Below are positions 29,223-38,700 of a DNA stretch of 64,000 bases, in pieces (within the stretch, counting starts at the first letter, position 1; each line of letters starts with the position of its first letter). The DNA comes from Rhodococcus sp. KBS0724 (GTDB lineage Bacteria > Actinomycetota > Actinomycetes > Mycobacteriales > Mycobacteriaceae), in assembly GCF_005938745.2 (NCBI RefSeq), contig NZ_VCBX02000001.1, positions 4,416,501 to 4,480,500 on the forward strand. The letters are read 5' to 3'. A model generated the notes under the pieces. The model ran no database searches, was not told the DNA's origin, and saw nothing but the letters and a program-made list of their open reading frames with translations. The translations under genes and the position numbers were made by a program.

Positions 29223-29891
29223 CTAGCTCTCGCAGGCCACGCCGTCATTGTCTCGGTCGAGCTTCGACGAGTAACCCGGCTCACCGCGGTAAATCGGCGC
29301 AGCACCGGCAGCCTTGACCGCTGAACAGTTCGCGTAATACACCCCCGCGTCAGGCACCTTGACCGGCGGCGGAATGTAGGCGGGCTCGGTTGTCTTCGGC
29401 GGCGTATAGGCGGGAGGAGGCGGAACGTACTGGGTCGTCGTGGTCACCTGCGGCACCAACGGGACCACGGCAACTGTTGTCGTGGTGGTGGGAACCACCA
29501 CCGTGGTCGTGGTGACCGGCGCGAGAGTTGTCGTCGTGACTTTTGTTGTCACCGTTGTGGTTTTTGTGGTGGTTGCTGCCGCTGTGGTCGAGGAAGCGGT
29601 GATGGAGGACGTCACCGCAGGGGTTGTGGATTCTTCGGATTCCCCTGTTCCGGCAGCAATTCCGATTGCGGCAACCGCGGCAACAGCGGCGCCGGCGAAC
29701 CAGGGCCACTTGCGGCGTTTCCCGTCTTCCGGCGCTGTGGGATCCGGCTGCGGCGAGCCTGGTGCTCCGAACACCTGTGTCGGTTCGTTGGAGCCCCCGG
29801 GCCGGGTTTGAGCTGTCCACTGCTGGCCATCCCAGTAGCGGTCGATGGTGGGGTCGATGGGGTCGGGATTCCAACCGGCTGGAGTGTTCAT
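29223..29891 (-). CDS. DUF2510/excalibur-domain membrane-anchored surface protein
   Basis: 222 residues in this order: DUF2510 (PAGWNPDPIDPTIDRYWDGQ, about 4-35), one transmembrane helix (about 63-82), a Thr/Val/Pro-rich stalk (about 90-185), and a C-terminal excalibur calcium-binding domain (YYANCSAVKAAG...DRDNDGVACE). Excalibur domains have a DxDxDGxxCE metal loop and occur on surface nucleases and wall proteins. The long Thr-repeat stalk probably spans the cell wall. ATG 29891 starts the DUF2510 directly; the open frame upstream is not coding. Confidence 0.85.
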   Translation of the reverse strand: MNTPAGWNPDPIDPTIDRYWDGQQWTAQTRPGGSNEPTQVFGAPGSPQPDPTAPEDGKRRKWPWFAGAAVAAVAAIGIAAGTGESEESTTPAVTSSITASSTTAAATTTKTTTVTTKVTTTTLAPVTTTTVVVPTTTTTVAVVPLVPQVTTTTQYVPPPPAYTPPKTTEPAYIPPPVKVPDAGVYYANCSAVKAAGAAPIYRGEPGYSSKLDRDNDGVACES

Positions 29892-30009
29892 TTTGTCCGT
29901 TCTATGAAGATTGCGACCCATAGAATTGCACATACTGTCCGGTTTGTTAACCGAATCGAGCAAACCTGCCCTCGCAGCTGACTCAGATGTACCCGGTAGG
30001 GTTTTGGTG

Positions 30010-30474
30010 GTGTTCCGAGTGATGTTCCACGAGCCCCGCATTCCACCCAATACCGGTAACGCGATCCGCATGGTCGCCGGCACCGGTTGTGAATTACACC
30101 TGGTGGGCCCGCTCGGGTTCGACCTGTCCGAACCGAAGCTCAAGCGGGCAGGGTTGGACTACCACGACTTGGCGACCGTGACTGTTCACGAGAACCTGGC
30201 CGCAGCGTGGGAGGCTGTCACTCCGGCGCGGGTGTTTGCCTTCACCGCGCATGCCACGGTGCCGTATACCGACATCGCGTACGAACGTGGCGATGTTCTG
30301 CTGTTCGGCCCCGAACCCACGGGGCTGTCCGAGGAAGTTCTGGCCGACGAGCACATCACCGAGCGTCTGCGGATTCCGATGCTCCCCGGCCGACGCTCAC
30401 TCAATCTCTCCAACGCGGCAGCGTTGGTCACCTACGAAGCGTGGCGCCAGCACGGCTTCCAAGGCGCGGTCTGA
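30010..30474 (+). CDS. trmL: tRNA (cytidine(34)-2'-O)-methyltransferase (TrmL/SpoU family)
   Basis: Methylates the wobble ribose of certain tRNAs. 154 residues, the minimal SPOUT size. Motif 1 is PRIPPNTGNAIR, motif 2 LLFGPEPTGL and motif 3 IPMLPGRRSLNLSNAAA, whose knot binds SAM. GTG 30010 gives MFRVMFHEPRI, the same length as Rv3366, and lies 7 nt after TAGGGT (29997-30002). A GTG at 30007 is an alternative. Its stop is 4 bp from that of the convergent lysR. Confidence 0.93.
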   Translation: MFRVMFHEPRIPPNTGNAIRMVAGTGCELHLVGPLGFDLSEPKLKRAGLDYHDLATVTVHENLAAAWEAVTPARVFAFTAHATVPYTDIAYERGDVLLFGPEPTGLSEEVLADEHITERLRIPMLPGRRSLNLSNAAALVTYEAWRQHGFQGAV

Positions 30475-30478
30475 CCTG

Positions 30479-31390
30479 TCAGCGCGAGTGAACGGCAGCG
30501 TTGGAGCCGAGTGCGATGTCGAGAAAATCTCGGGCCGCGCCCCGCAATCCGCGTACCGGATCCCAGACTGCCTGCAATCTGCGGGGCATCCGTAGGCCTT
30601 CGACGGTCACAGCCACCAATCTGCCGTCGGTGAGATCAGCGGCAACAGCCAAGGACGAGAGCACGGCCGGCGCGTTGCCCGCCACTACTGCGGCCTTGAC
30701 GGCGGTGCACGACGTCAATTCGAGAAGCGGTGGCGCACAATCGGGTACCGCATTCTCGAGTGTCAGTCGAGTGCCAGATCCCGATTCCCGTTGAATGAGC
30801 GGCGTACGGGCCAACTCCTCAACCGGAACGGAAGCGCCGAGCGCCCATTCGTGGTTTGGCGGCACAACAACAACCAGATGGTCACGCGCCACTTCACAGG
30901 ACGCGAGTGAGGTCGGTACGTCCGGACCTTCGACAAAACCGATATCGGCTCGGCCTGCCTGAACCTGCGCGGAGACGTCGGAAGAATTGTGAAGACTGAC
31001 CGAAGCTACGACGCTCGGGAACTTGTGGCGCATAGCCACCGTCCACCCCGGTACGAGATATTCGGCGATGGTCATACTTGCCGCAACCGTCACGGCTGCG
31101 TCACGTTCGCCGCGCAGCGCCGCAACTCCGGACGCCATCTCTTCCGCTGTGACGAGTATGTGACTGGCCCATTCGAGAATCAGCCCGCCTTCCGCCGTCG
31201 GGCGAACACCGGTTGCGGCGCGATCGAAGACTTTGATCCCGAGTTGACGTTCGACCGATCTGACCCGGGCGCTGACAGCCTGTTGGCTCAGTCCGTGCTC
31301 CCGACCGGCAGCGCCCATGCTTCCGAGGCGGCCCACGGACAGCAGGACGTCGAGGGCACCGAGTTCCGGCACTCGAGGGGACAGCGACAT
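30479..31390 (-). CDS. LysR-family transcriptional regulator
   Basis: 303 residues. The N-terminal winged helix-turn-helix (about 9-67: LSVGRLGSMGAAGREHGLSQQAVSARVR in two parts) is followed by a periplasmic-binding-like effector domain (95-295). Divergent from a TDT-family transporter 91 bp away, which it probably controls. TAATCT (31402-31397, leftward) lies 6 nt before ATG 31390, so its mRNA is likely leaderless, and a perfect dyad sits directly upstream of that -10. The effector is unknown. Confidence 0.92.
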   Translation of the reverse strand: MSLSPRVPELGALDVLLSVGRLGSMGAAGREHGLSQQAVSARVRSVERQLGIKVFDRAATGVRPTAEGGLILEWASHILVTAEEMASGVAALRGERDAAVTVAASMTIAEYLVPGWTVAMRHKFPSVVASVSLHNSSDVSAQVQAGRADIGFVEGPDVPTSLASCEVARDHLVVVVPPNHEWALGASVPVEELARTPLIQRESGSGTRLTLENAVPDCAPPLLELTSCTAVKAAVVAGNAPAVLSSLAVAADLTDGRLVAVTVEGLRMPRRLQAVWDPVRGLRGAARDFLDIALGSNAAVHSR

Positions 31391-31404
31391 GAGTTCAGAT
31401 TAGA

Positions 31405-31425
31405 CCCACAAGCGCCATTTGTGGG
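31405..31425. promoter_or_regulatory. dyad operator in the lysR/TDT divergent promoter
   Basis: CCCACAA-N7-TTGTGGG, perfect 7-bp arms, 15 bp upstream of the lysR start and overlapping its -35 region. The spacing and position are typical of a LysR autoregulatory and activation site. Confidence 0.65.
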
Positions 31426-31481
31426 CATTCAACAACAGGCCCTCTACCGTCGGTAAACCCAACACCGACACACTGGATTAC

Positions 31482-32567
31482 ATGAGCACCGCTACGCCGT
31501 CCGCATTCGCCCACATCACGCCGAACTGGTTCGCGGCCGCGATGGGAACGGGAATCGTGTCGGTGGCAGCGGCGTCCCTCCAACACGAGGTTGCGGCTCT
31601 GCAGGTCGTGGCAGAACTCTTCTGGTTTCTGGCCGCGATCATCCTGATCACCTTGATCGGCGCCTTTGCCGCGCATTGGATCACCCACCGTGATCTGGCT
31701 CTCGCCTACCTCCGTAGCCCCGCGATGTTCCCGTTCTACGGCGCTGTGGCAATGGCCCTGCTGACCGTCGGATCCGCGACCGGTGTCACCGGCGCTACCT
31801 ACCTGGGGCACAGCGCGGCGGCGACAATATCGATAGCGCTCTGGGTGCTGGGCACAACCCTGGGGCTGTGCACGTACGTCGTCATGATGGTGCGTCTGGT
31901 CCGCGACGCCGGGATGGCGACGGCCATGCCGTTCTGGCTCATGCCCGTCGTACCGCCGATGGTTTCCGCCACAACGGGAGCGGCTGTGACGTCGCACCTG
32001 ACTGAAGGTGCACTCCGTACGTCGGTTCTCGTGTTCTGTTACGTGATGTTCGCCCTGGCACTCTCGGCGGCACTGGTCATCGTTGTTGCCGTCGCTCGGC
32101 AGTTCGCCGCCAACCGTGCTCGCGGCGTCGACGCGATCCCCTTCAATGCCATTCCGTCACTGTGGATCCCGCTGGGCGTGATCGGGCAGTCGATCGGCGC
32201 CGCCAATCTCTTGGCCGACGCAGCGCGCCACGCCGTGGGCGCAGGCACGGCCGACGCCCTGCACACCTTCGGCCTTGTGTACGGCACTGTGGTCGGCACA
32301 CTCGGCGTCGTTGCGTTCCTCGCCGTCACGACGGTCACGGTCCGGGCACTACGACGCGGGCTGTCGTTCTCCCTCGGCTGGTGGAGTTTCACCTTCCCGA
32401 TCGGGGCCTGCGCCGTCGGCGCCAACGCTTTCGGTATCGCCACCGGTTCGCAACTGATCCTCGCCGTGGCCGCTGCGCTGCTGCTCGTACTCATCCCCAT
32501 CTGGGCCACAGTGGCAGCGCGCACCGTGAACTCCATTCGCAGCGGAGCGTTGCCCGCGCCCGCCTAG
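31482..32567 (+). CDS. TDT-family (TehA/SLAC1/Mae1-like) transporter
   Basis: 361 residues with about ten transmembrane helices. The N-terminal ITPNWFAAAMGTGIVSVAAA is the TDT family signature, and LGWWSFTFPIGACAVGANAFG is the later conserved half. Members export sulfite or transport C4-dicarboxylates, tellurite or anions; the substrate here is unknown. Presumed target of the divergent LysR regulator. The stop overlaps the rhodanese stop on the other strand (CTAG). Confidence 0.85.
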   Translation: MSTATPSAFAHITPNWFAAAMGTGIVSVAAASLQHEVAALQVVAELFWFLAAIILITLIGAFAAHWITHRDLALAYLRSPAMFPFYGAVAMALLTVGSATGVTGATYLGHSAAATISIALWVLGTTLGLCTYVVMMVRLVRDAGMATAMPFWLMPVVPPMVSATTGAAVTSHLTEGALRTSVLVFCYVMFALALSAALVIVVAVARQFAANRARGVDAIPFNAIPSLWIPLGVIGQSIGAANLLADAARHAVGAGTADALHTFGLVYGTVVGTLGVVAFLAVTTVTVRALRRGLSFSLGWWSFTFPIGACAVGANAFGIATGSQLILAVAAALLLVLIPIWATVAARTVNSIRSGALPAPA

Positions 32568-32875
32568 AGGCCGCCGGTTTCGACCTGACGCCCGGACTGG
32601 TGCCACTCCATCGTTCCGCCTCGTACCGAAACTGCGTTGATCCCGCGGCCCTGGAGGTACTCGGCAACCTGCAGGCTGCGGCCACCGACTGCGCAGATCA
32701 CGTACACCGTCTCGGCATCGGGGATCTCCCCCATGCGCGATACGAACTCGCTCATCGGGATAAGTACGGCACCGGGGACGCGTACCTGAGCGAACTCGTC
32801 GGCCTCCCGCACGTCGATCAACGGCTCACCTGCCGCCAGCGCCGCTTCCAGTGCAGTGATATCGACTTCCAACAT
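32564..32875 (-). CDS. rhodanese-like domain protein
   Basis: 103 residues, single rhodanese domain. LIDVREADEFAQVRVPGA is the CH2-type N-terminal motif, and the active loop is CAVGGRS with the sulfur-carrying Cys. Likely a sulfurtransferase or sulfide/redox carrier. ATG 32875 is preferred, with a TAGGAC purine-rich stretch in front; an in-frame ATG at 32917 would add 14 residues. It lies back-to-back with the first BPL_N gene. Confidence 0.9.
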   Translation of the reverse strand: MLEVDITALEAALAAGEPLIDVREADEFAQVRVPGAVLIPMSEFVSRMGEIPDAETVYVICAVGGRSLQVAEYLQGRGINAVSVRGGTMEWHQSGRQVETGGL

Positions 32876-32978
32876 TGTGCGCAGTCCTACTCTCGTATCG
32901 GCGGTTGCCGGTGTCATCGGTAACCAAGCTTCGCCGTAACGGTACGCGGGTGGTACCGGCACCGGACGCGACGACCTG

Positions 32979-33002
32979 ATCGAATCGTGGGTTCGATAAG
33001 GT
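32979..33002 (+). promoter_or_regulatory. palindrome and -10 of the exported BPL_N gene
   Basis: ATCGAA-N7-TTCGAT (32979-32997) directly abuts TAAGGT (32997-33002), a -10 element 6 nt before GTG 33009. No Shine-Dalgarno is present, so the gene is probably leaderless and an operator-bound repressor would block it. It resembles a LexA box but has one extra base in the spacer and lacks the inner C/G. Confidence 0.45.
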
Positions 33003-33008
33003 AAACCT

Positions 33009-33785
33009 GTGAATCGCCGCACCTTCCTCGTCGCGGCCGGCGCGCTGGTCGCCATCGGCGGAACTGTTGTCGCGTCAGCCGATTCCACCCGAAGCAGTCC
33101 CCGTCGTGCATTGGTCTACCGCGGCCCGGCATCCTCGCCCGGTTGCCCGGAGGCGGTAGCTCGGTTACTCGAATCCTCATCCGATCCGTACGACGTCACA
33201 TTTTGCGGTCCGGACGAAGATGTTCCGTTGACGGCGGCGACGTTGGCGAGCGCATCGCTCTACGCACAACCTGGCGGCGGGGAACTCTCGTCGGCGTGGA
33301 TCCACATGGAACAACACGCGGAGTCGATCCGAGAGTGGGTCCGAACCGGCGGACACTACCTCGGTTTCTGCCTCGGCGGTTACTTGGCCGGAGCCACACC
33401 AGGTTTCGGACTCATCCCCGGCGACACGGCTCGATACATCTCGTCCCGGAAATCCGAGATCGACACAACGAACAACACGATCGTCACGGTCTCCTGGCGG
33501 GAGGAGGAGCGCACGATGTTCTTCCAGGACGGCCCGATTTTCGTGTTGCGTGACGATGCCCCGGTGGAGGTCTTGGCCCGCTACCGCAACGGAAAGGTCG
33601 CAGCCGTGGTTGCCGACTTCGGCCTCGGCCGCGTCGGCGTTGTCGGACCCCACCCGGAGGCTGAGCGATCCTGGTACACACGCGGTCTCACCAATCCGGA
33701 CGGAATCCGGTTCGACCTGGGCCACGATCTGATCGATACGGTCACACTTGGTGCGCAGGAGCAGTTGCCGACGCCCTCTCCGTAA
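33009..33785 (+). CDS. BPL_N-domain (glutamine-amidotransferase-like) protein, Tat-exported
   Basis: 258 residues. N-terminal Tat-like signal NRRTFLVAAGALVAIGG with an Ala-x-Ala cleavage region near 24, then a BPL_N domain: ALVYRGPASSPGCPEAV, a GG-rich turn (YAQPGGGE) and the nucleophile elbow GHYLGFCLGGYLAG with Cys121. The fold is that of class I amidotransferases; the chemistry is not established. It is a paralogue of the protein at 34974-35714, which lacks a signal, so one acts outside and one inside the cell. Its last 44 bp overlap the convergent acyltransferase gene. Confidence 0.82.
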   Translation: MNRRTFLVAAGALVAIGGTVVASADSTRSSPRRALVYRGPASSPGCPEAVARLLESSSDPYDVTFCGPDEDVPLTAATLASASLYAQPGGGELSSAWIHMEQHAESIREWVRTGGHYLGFCLGGYLAGATPGFGLIPGDTARYISSRKSEIDTTNNTIVTVSWREEERTMFFQDGPIFVLRDDAPVEVLARYRNGKVAAVVADFGLGRVGVVGPHPEAERSWYTRGLTNPDGIRFDLGHDLIDTVTLGAQEQLPTPSP

Positions 33786-34977
33786 CCGCCCGCTTGCTTC
33801 GATTTGCCACCATCGTCACGAAGGCTTCCAATGGGCCACGCCCGGTAGTCAGCTTCACGAAGAGTCCGATTGCAAGGGCTGCCAGTACCTGCAGGATGTA
33901 TCCCGTCCACGCGCCGTACGTGTCGTAGTTCGAATTGATGAACCAGATGTGAAGCACGTACAGCGTCAAGGTCATCGAACCGGCCGCAGCCAAAGGCACC
34001 ATCACGACCTTGACCAGCATGTCGAGCCGTGTCCCCGCCAGATGCCCGAGAAACAGCATCGCCCCGATCACGGCCATCGACGACCCGATGGTTCCCAGGA
34101 TGTCCAACGGCGTACTGCTGTGCGGGCCGTCGACGGCAAGCCACCACCACGTCGAACCGAACACCGAACCGTCCGCGCCGTAGTCGATGATGTCGAGAAT
34201 CTCCTCGCGCGACAATGCGCTGCCCGCCATGAGGTGATCGAGTCCACCGAGATGAAAGATCAAGACCTCGGACAGAATTCGTGCGCCGACCGCGAGTGCG
34301 GAGCCGAGCACCAACAAGGAACCGGCTACGTTGGCAGACGTCAACTTCAACCGGCCGATGACAATGCCGGCACAGATGTATGCAGCCCACGGAAGCGCCG
34401 GGAACTCCCCGTTCAAGAGCAGTTCGACGGTCCATCCGAGTGGATTCTCGACGATGCCGACCACCGTCACATTGTCCAAGCTCGGCGCAGGCAACGACGT
34501 CCCGAAGAATTCGATGACAGCCGGCACTGCTACCGCGATGAACAATCCGAGCGCAGCGACCACGCGAGTGGGCAAGAAAACCAGCGGAATCGCGATGACG
34601 AAAAGTATCGCGTAGTACGGCAGGATCACAACCGCAAGTTCGGGTTCGGCGTATCCCATGATCAATCCGATGGCACCGACCGCCGCGGCGCGAGCTGCCA
34701 GTGACGCTGCGGCGGCGGCTCGATCACCGCGGCCGACACGCGCCCGCCCGGTCGTGAAGGCAATTCCGACACCGGCCAGAACTGCGAACAACGCCGACGA
34801 TCGCCCCGCCGCAATACCGTACGAGAGCGTCGGCGATCCGTCGTCGCCCACCGCGACCAGCGAGTGGACGGCCATCATTCCCAGCAGCGCGATACCGCGG
34901 GCAGCGTCGATCCCGAAAAGTCGCTGTTTTGCCACTACCGGGATCTGTTCCGTCGGCGCGAGTGGACTGACTGTCAT
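33742..34977 (-). CDS. membrane acyltransferase-like protein (DUF1624/DUF418)
   Basis: 411 residues with about ten transmembrane helices. The first helix carries RLFGIDAARGIALLGMMAVHSL, with the conserved D-x-x-R-G and His of heparan-alpha-glucosaminide N-acetyltransferase-like proteins. The C-terminal third looks like DUF418. Such proteins move acyl groups across or along the membrane. Third gene of the Pls-type operon, overlapping the preceding BPL_N gene by 4 bp, so it may modify or export the NRPS product (inference). Its 3' end overlaps the convergent BPL_N gene by 44 bp. Confidence 0.78.
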   Translation of the reverse strand: MTVSPLAPTEQIPVVAKQRLFGIDAARGIALLGMMAVHSLVAVGDDGSPTLSYGIAAGRSSALFAVLAGVGIAFTTGRARVGRGDRAAAAASLAARAAAVGAIGLIMGYAEPELAVVILPYYAILFVIAIPLVFLPTRVVAALGLFIAVAVPAVIEFFGTSLPAPSLDNVTVVGIVENPLGWTVELLLNGEFPALPWAAYICAGIVIGRLKLTSANVAGSLLVLGSALAVGARILSEVLIFHLGGLDHLMAGSALSREEILDIIDYGADGSVFGSTWWWLAVDGPHSSTPLDILGTIGSSMAVIGAMLFLGHLAGTRLDMLVKVVMVPLAAAGSMTLTLYVLHIWFINSNYDTYGAWTGYILQVLAALAIGLFVKLTTGRGPLEAFVTMVANRSKRAVTERASATAPAHQV

Positions 34978-35714
34978 CGGGTCATCACCGCGTTGATCAA
35001 ACGGTAACCCAGATCGGTCGCAAGGTGCTCTGGTTCACGCAAACCGTCTCCCCGATACCAGGATTCGTCCGCTTCGGGATGCGGCCCGACTACCCCGACC
35101 CGGCCTTTGCCGTAGTCGATCTTGAGCGCCGCGATACTTCCGTTCTGATACCGCGCGAGAATGGCGGCTTCGGAATCGTAGTAATCCCGGTAGTGCCGAT
35201 CGAGCGAGAAGTACGGTCCGTCCTGGAAGTACATTTCCTCGATCCGACCGCTCCACTCCACTTCGAGCACAGCACCTTTTGTGTCATGCACTTCGGCGTT
35301 CTGCAGCGCGACGTACTGGTCCGCATCGCCGGGAAACAGCTCGAAACCCGGGCTCCGGCCCGCGAGGTAACCACCGAGGCAGAATCCCAGGTACCGTCCA
35401 CCGGATCGTACGAACTGCTGGATCGCCGGAACGTGGCGGCGCAGGTGCGTGAACGCGCCATCCAGGTCACCGCCGCCGGGTTGTGCATACAGCGCAGCCG
35501 AATGGAGTGTGGACTCGTCGATCTGCAACTCCTCGTCGGGGCCGACGAAGCGCACGTCGAAGTTCCAGGCGCTCGACGACAGCAGGTCTGCGACGGCTTC
35601 CGGGCATCCCGGCAACGAAGCCGGGCCGCGGTACACGAGTGCCCGCGGGTGTGGCCGCGTGCTGTACGTAGTACTTCGACGAGTCTTGTTGCGGGACAAC
35701 GATACCCATTTCAT
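34974..35714 (-). CDS. BPL_N-domain (glutamine-amidotransferase-like) protein, cytoplasmic copy
   Basis: 246 residues, collinear with the exported paralogue from ALVYRGPASLPGCPEAV onward. The nucleophile elbow is GRYLGFCLGGYLAG (Cys112), and GRVGVVGPHPEADESWY is shared near the C-terminus. The N-terminus (KTRRSTTYSTRPHP) is basic but not hydrophobic, so it should stay in the cytoplasm. It overlaps the Pls-like gene and the acyltransferase gene by 4 bp each, a strict three-gene translational unit. The fold suggests amide-bond or ligase chemistry; the reaction is unknown. Confidence 0.82.
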   Translation of the reverse strand: MKWVSLSRNKTRRSTTYSTRPHPRALVYRGPASLPGCPEAVADLLSSSAWNFDVRFVGPDEELQIDESTLHSAALYAQPGGGDLDGAFTHLRRHVPAIQQFVRSGGRYLGFCLGGYLAGRSPGFELFPGDADQYVALQNAEVHDTKGAVLEVEWSGRIEEMYFQDGPYFSLDRHYRDYYDSEAAILARYQNGSIAALKIDYGKGRVGVVGPHPEADESWYRGDGLREPEHLATDLGYRLINAVMTR

Positions 35715-38700
35715 GCGGAAACTCCTTCATCGACGATGACGTCGGCGGCAGTCTTGTCGAGGAGAACGCTCGAACCGAGGACAACAGTCGAGCTGTCGTC
35801 GGCGCGAATCCCCTCGGCGGGAATTCCGCGCCAACTCGTGTGCGCCGGAAGCTCTTCGCCCTTCATGAGCAACGACAGCGGACTGAGTGATGCTTCCTCG
35901 CCGACAATCGTGTCGTAGAGGATGATCGAACGCGTGCCGATGCTGGCCCCGTCCGCGATGGTGATCGTGGACATCTTCATGACACGGTCCTCGAACAGGT
36001 GTGTCTGCAGCGACGCCTCGGTTCCGATGGTGGCGTCATCGCCGACATGAACCAGGTCGAATTCGGTGAGATACGTGGTTCCGAACCACACTCGCCTACC
36101 GATTGTCGCGCCGAACCACCGCAACACCATCGGCAGGAACGGGGTACCCACCAACATTCCGACGCCGATCGGGACAGCTGCGCTTTCGTAGAGCCCGGTA
36201 GCGAACTCGGATCGTCGGACGAACTTGCTCCACAGTGGTTCCACTCGAGGCTTGTATCGTCCCACGGTGTTTCGCTTCACGGCTGCGCAGAATCCGATCA
36301 CCGCAAGGCTCGACGCCATTGCGACCAGAGGCGCAACCAGCGCCGGAACGGGAAGTGCGCGCCCGAATGCCAGGGATGACAAGACCAACAGATAGAGATA
36401 GAAGCTCACGCCGAGAACAGTGGGCGGCAAGGTCGCACGGAAGAACTCGATGACGTAGCGGTCCCGCACGACATCCTGAGGCGGCGTATAGATGAGCGCG
36501 TCGTCGTAATCTCCGCTGTCCTGGCGATTCGGCAGGAAGATGGCCGGCGAACCGAGCCAGGACGTACCTTCCGGAACACCGTTCACCGGCGGCACCGTCG
36601 CGACACCGATCAACGCATTGTCACCGATCTCCATGCCGGACGGAATCACCGCGGCATTGCCGATGAAGGTGCGATCACCGATGCGGGTGGGCTGGAACAT
36701 GATCCGGCCGTTCGCGAAGCTCGCACTTCCCACGCTGGCCATGTCGGCGATGAAGCTGTCCTTGCCGACGGTGAGCATGTCCGGGTCGATATGCGAGACG
36801 GTGGAAACCTCGGCGCCACGGCCGATGTCCGCCCCGAGCAACCGCAACCACGGCGCGGTGTAGAGCGTTGCGTACAGCGAGTTCGTGAACAACAAACTGA
36901 ACTCGAGCAACTTGTCGACCATCCACTTGCGGATACCCAGACCCGAACGGACAGGATGCATTCCAGCAGGTGCGTTGCGAAGAACGAGGCGCTTGTTCAC
37001 CGCGACAAAGACGCACACCGTGATCACGAAAATCGGTCCGGTGAGCAACGTTGCCACCAGTCCCGCCAACACACCCCATGCCAGGAGGGCACCCCAGACC
37101 AGCGCGATACCGGGAACCATCAGGGCAATGGCACCCACTTCGAGCGCCGTCAGACCGGCGAGTGCTGCCAGGATGTGACGCACTTTCCAACGCGTCCGGA
37201 CACTTTCGGCCCGCATCATGGTTTCCACCGCCGGGTCCAAGAACTCGGCAGGCACCGCCGGCGATCCCGCCCACCGCGCCTCCTGCGGCACGATGTGCCC
37301 GGTCGGAAGCAGCGACTGATCGCCGAGCGCAGCGCGCGCCCCGACGGTCGATCCAGGTTCGAGCACCACGTTTGCGCCGACAAATGCACCTGACTCGATG
37401 ACGATCTTCCCGACCGTCACCGAACCGGATTCGACGCGCCACGGCCTGATTGTCGCGCCGTAGCCGATCGATGCACCGTCACCGATCTCGACCAATGTCG
37501 GCAACGATATCGAGGATGTCGCGATGGTAGTGCGATGTCCGACGCTCGCACCGAGAATGCGGAGATAGATCGACATCAACGGCGATCCACTGACTACCGG
37601 CAAAGCACCGACAGCGAGAAGCAGGTCGAGTGTCCACAGTCGCAGATACGTCGGGCCCCAAAGTTTGTATCGCCCAGGCTTGATTCCGGCGGCAAGTGGA
37701 CGCGCACTGATCACCGGCAGGAACCAGCGCACGCAGAGATACGTGAGCATGATCGCGGCCAACATCTCGAACAGGACCGGCACCGACACAAAACCGTCGT
37801 TCTTCGTGTAGACGTACGAGACGGGAAGCGTCGTGATCAGCAGGAACAGGTAGATCACTGCCAGCTGAATGCCGCCGGCGCGGGCCACGTCCGTATCCGC
37901 GTGTTTGACAGACACATTCGGGGCAATCGGATGCTGGGCGCCCACTGCTCCCAGCGCGTGTGTGATCGAGCGAACCGTGGGATGGCTGTATAGATCGCGG
38001 ATCGACGGAGTTGCACCGATGCCGCTTTCACGCAGAGCGGAGACAACCGTTGCGGCCAGCAGCGAATGGCCACCGAGATCCTCGAAGAAATTCGCTTCGA
38101 CCGACATCTCTTCTGCCGGTATGCCGAACGCCCGGGCCCAGATATCGCGAACTGCCGCTTCCTGCTCGTTTCGCGGTTCGATGACCGGGCCTGTCGGAGC
38201 CGAGAATCGTCGCCGGGTCGGGTCGGGGAGCTTCGATCGATCCACTTTGCCACTGGGCATCACGGGCAATGCGGGGATGAAGTCGACAAATGCCGGTGCC
38301 ATGTACGCCGGAAGGCGTTGCGACACTGCTTTCGCGAGTTCCCCGACAAGGTACTCGTCTTCCACCGGGTCGACGAGCACCATGTACGCGCACAATTCGG
38401 ACGGCGTCTCGCCTTCCGACGCGGCGACCAGCGCCACTACGGCCTCCGACACCGACGGATGTTCCAGGAGAACACTTTCGATCTCACCGAGATCGACGCG
38501 GTGACCACGAATCTTGACCTCGGCGTCGGCGCGGCCCAGGTACTCGATCTCACCGTCGGGTGTCCAGCGTCCGAGATCGCCGGTCCGGTAGAGCTTCTGA
38601 CCGGCCGGAACGGAAAAGTGATCGATGAACTTGTCTGCCGTCAGGTCGGGGCGTCCGACATAGCCACGCGCAACACCGCGCCCGCCGATGCAGATTTCCC

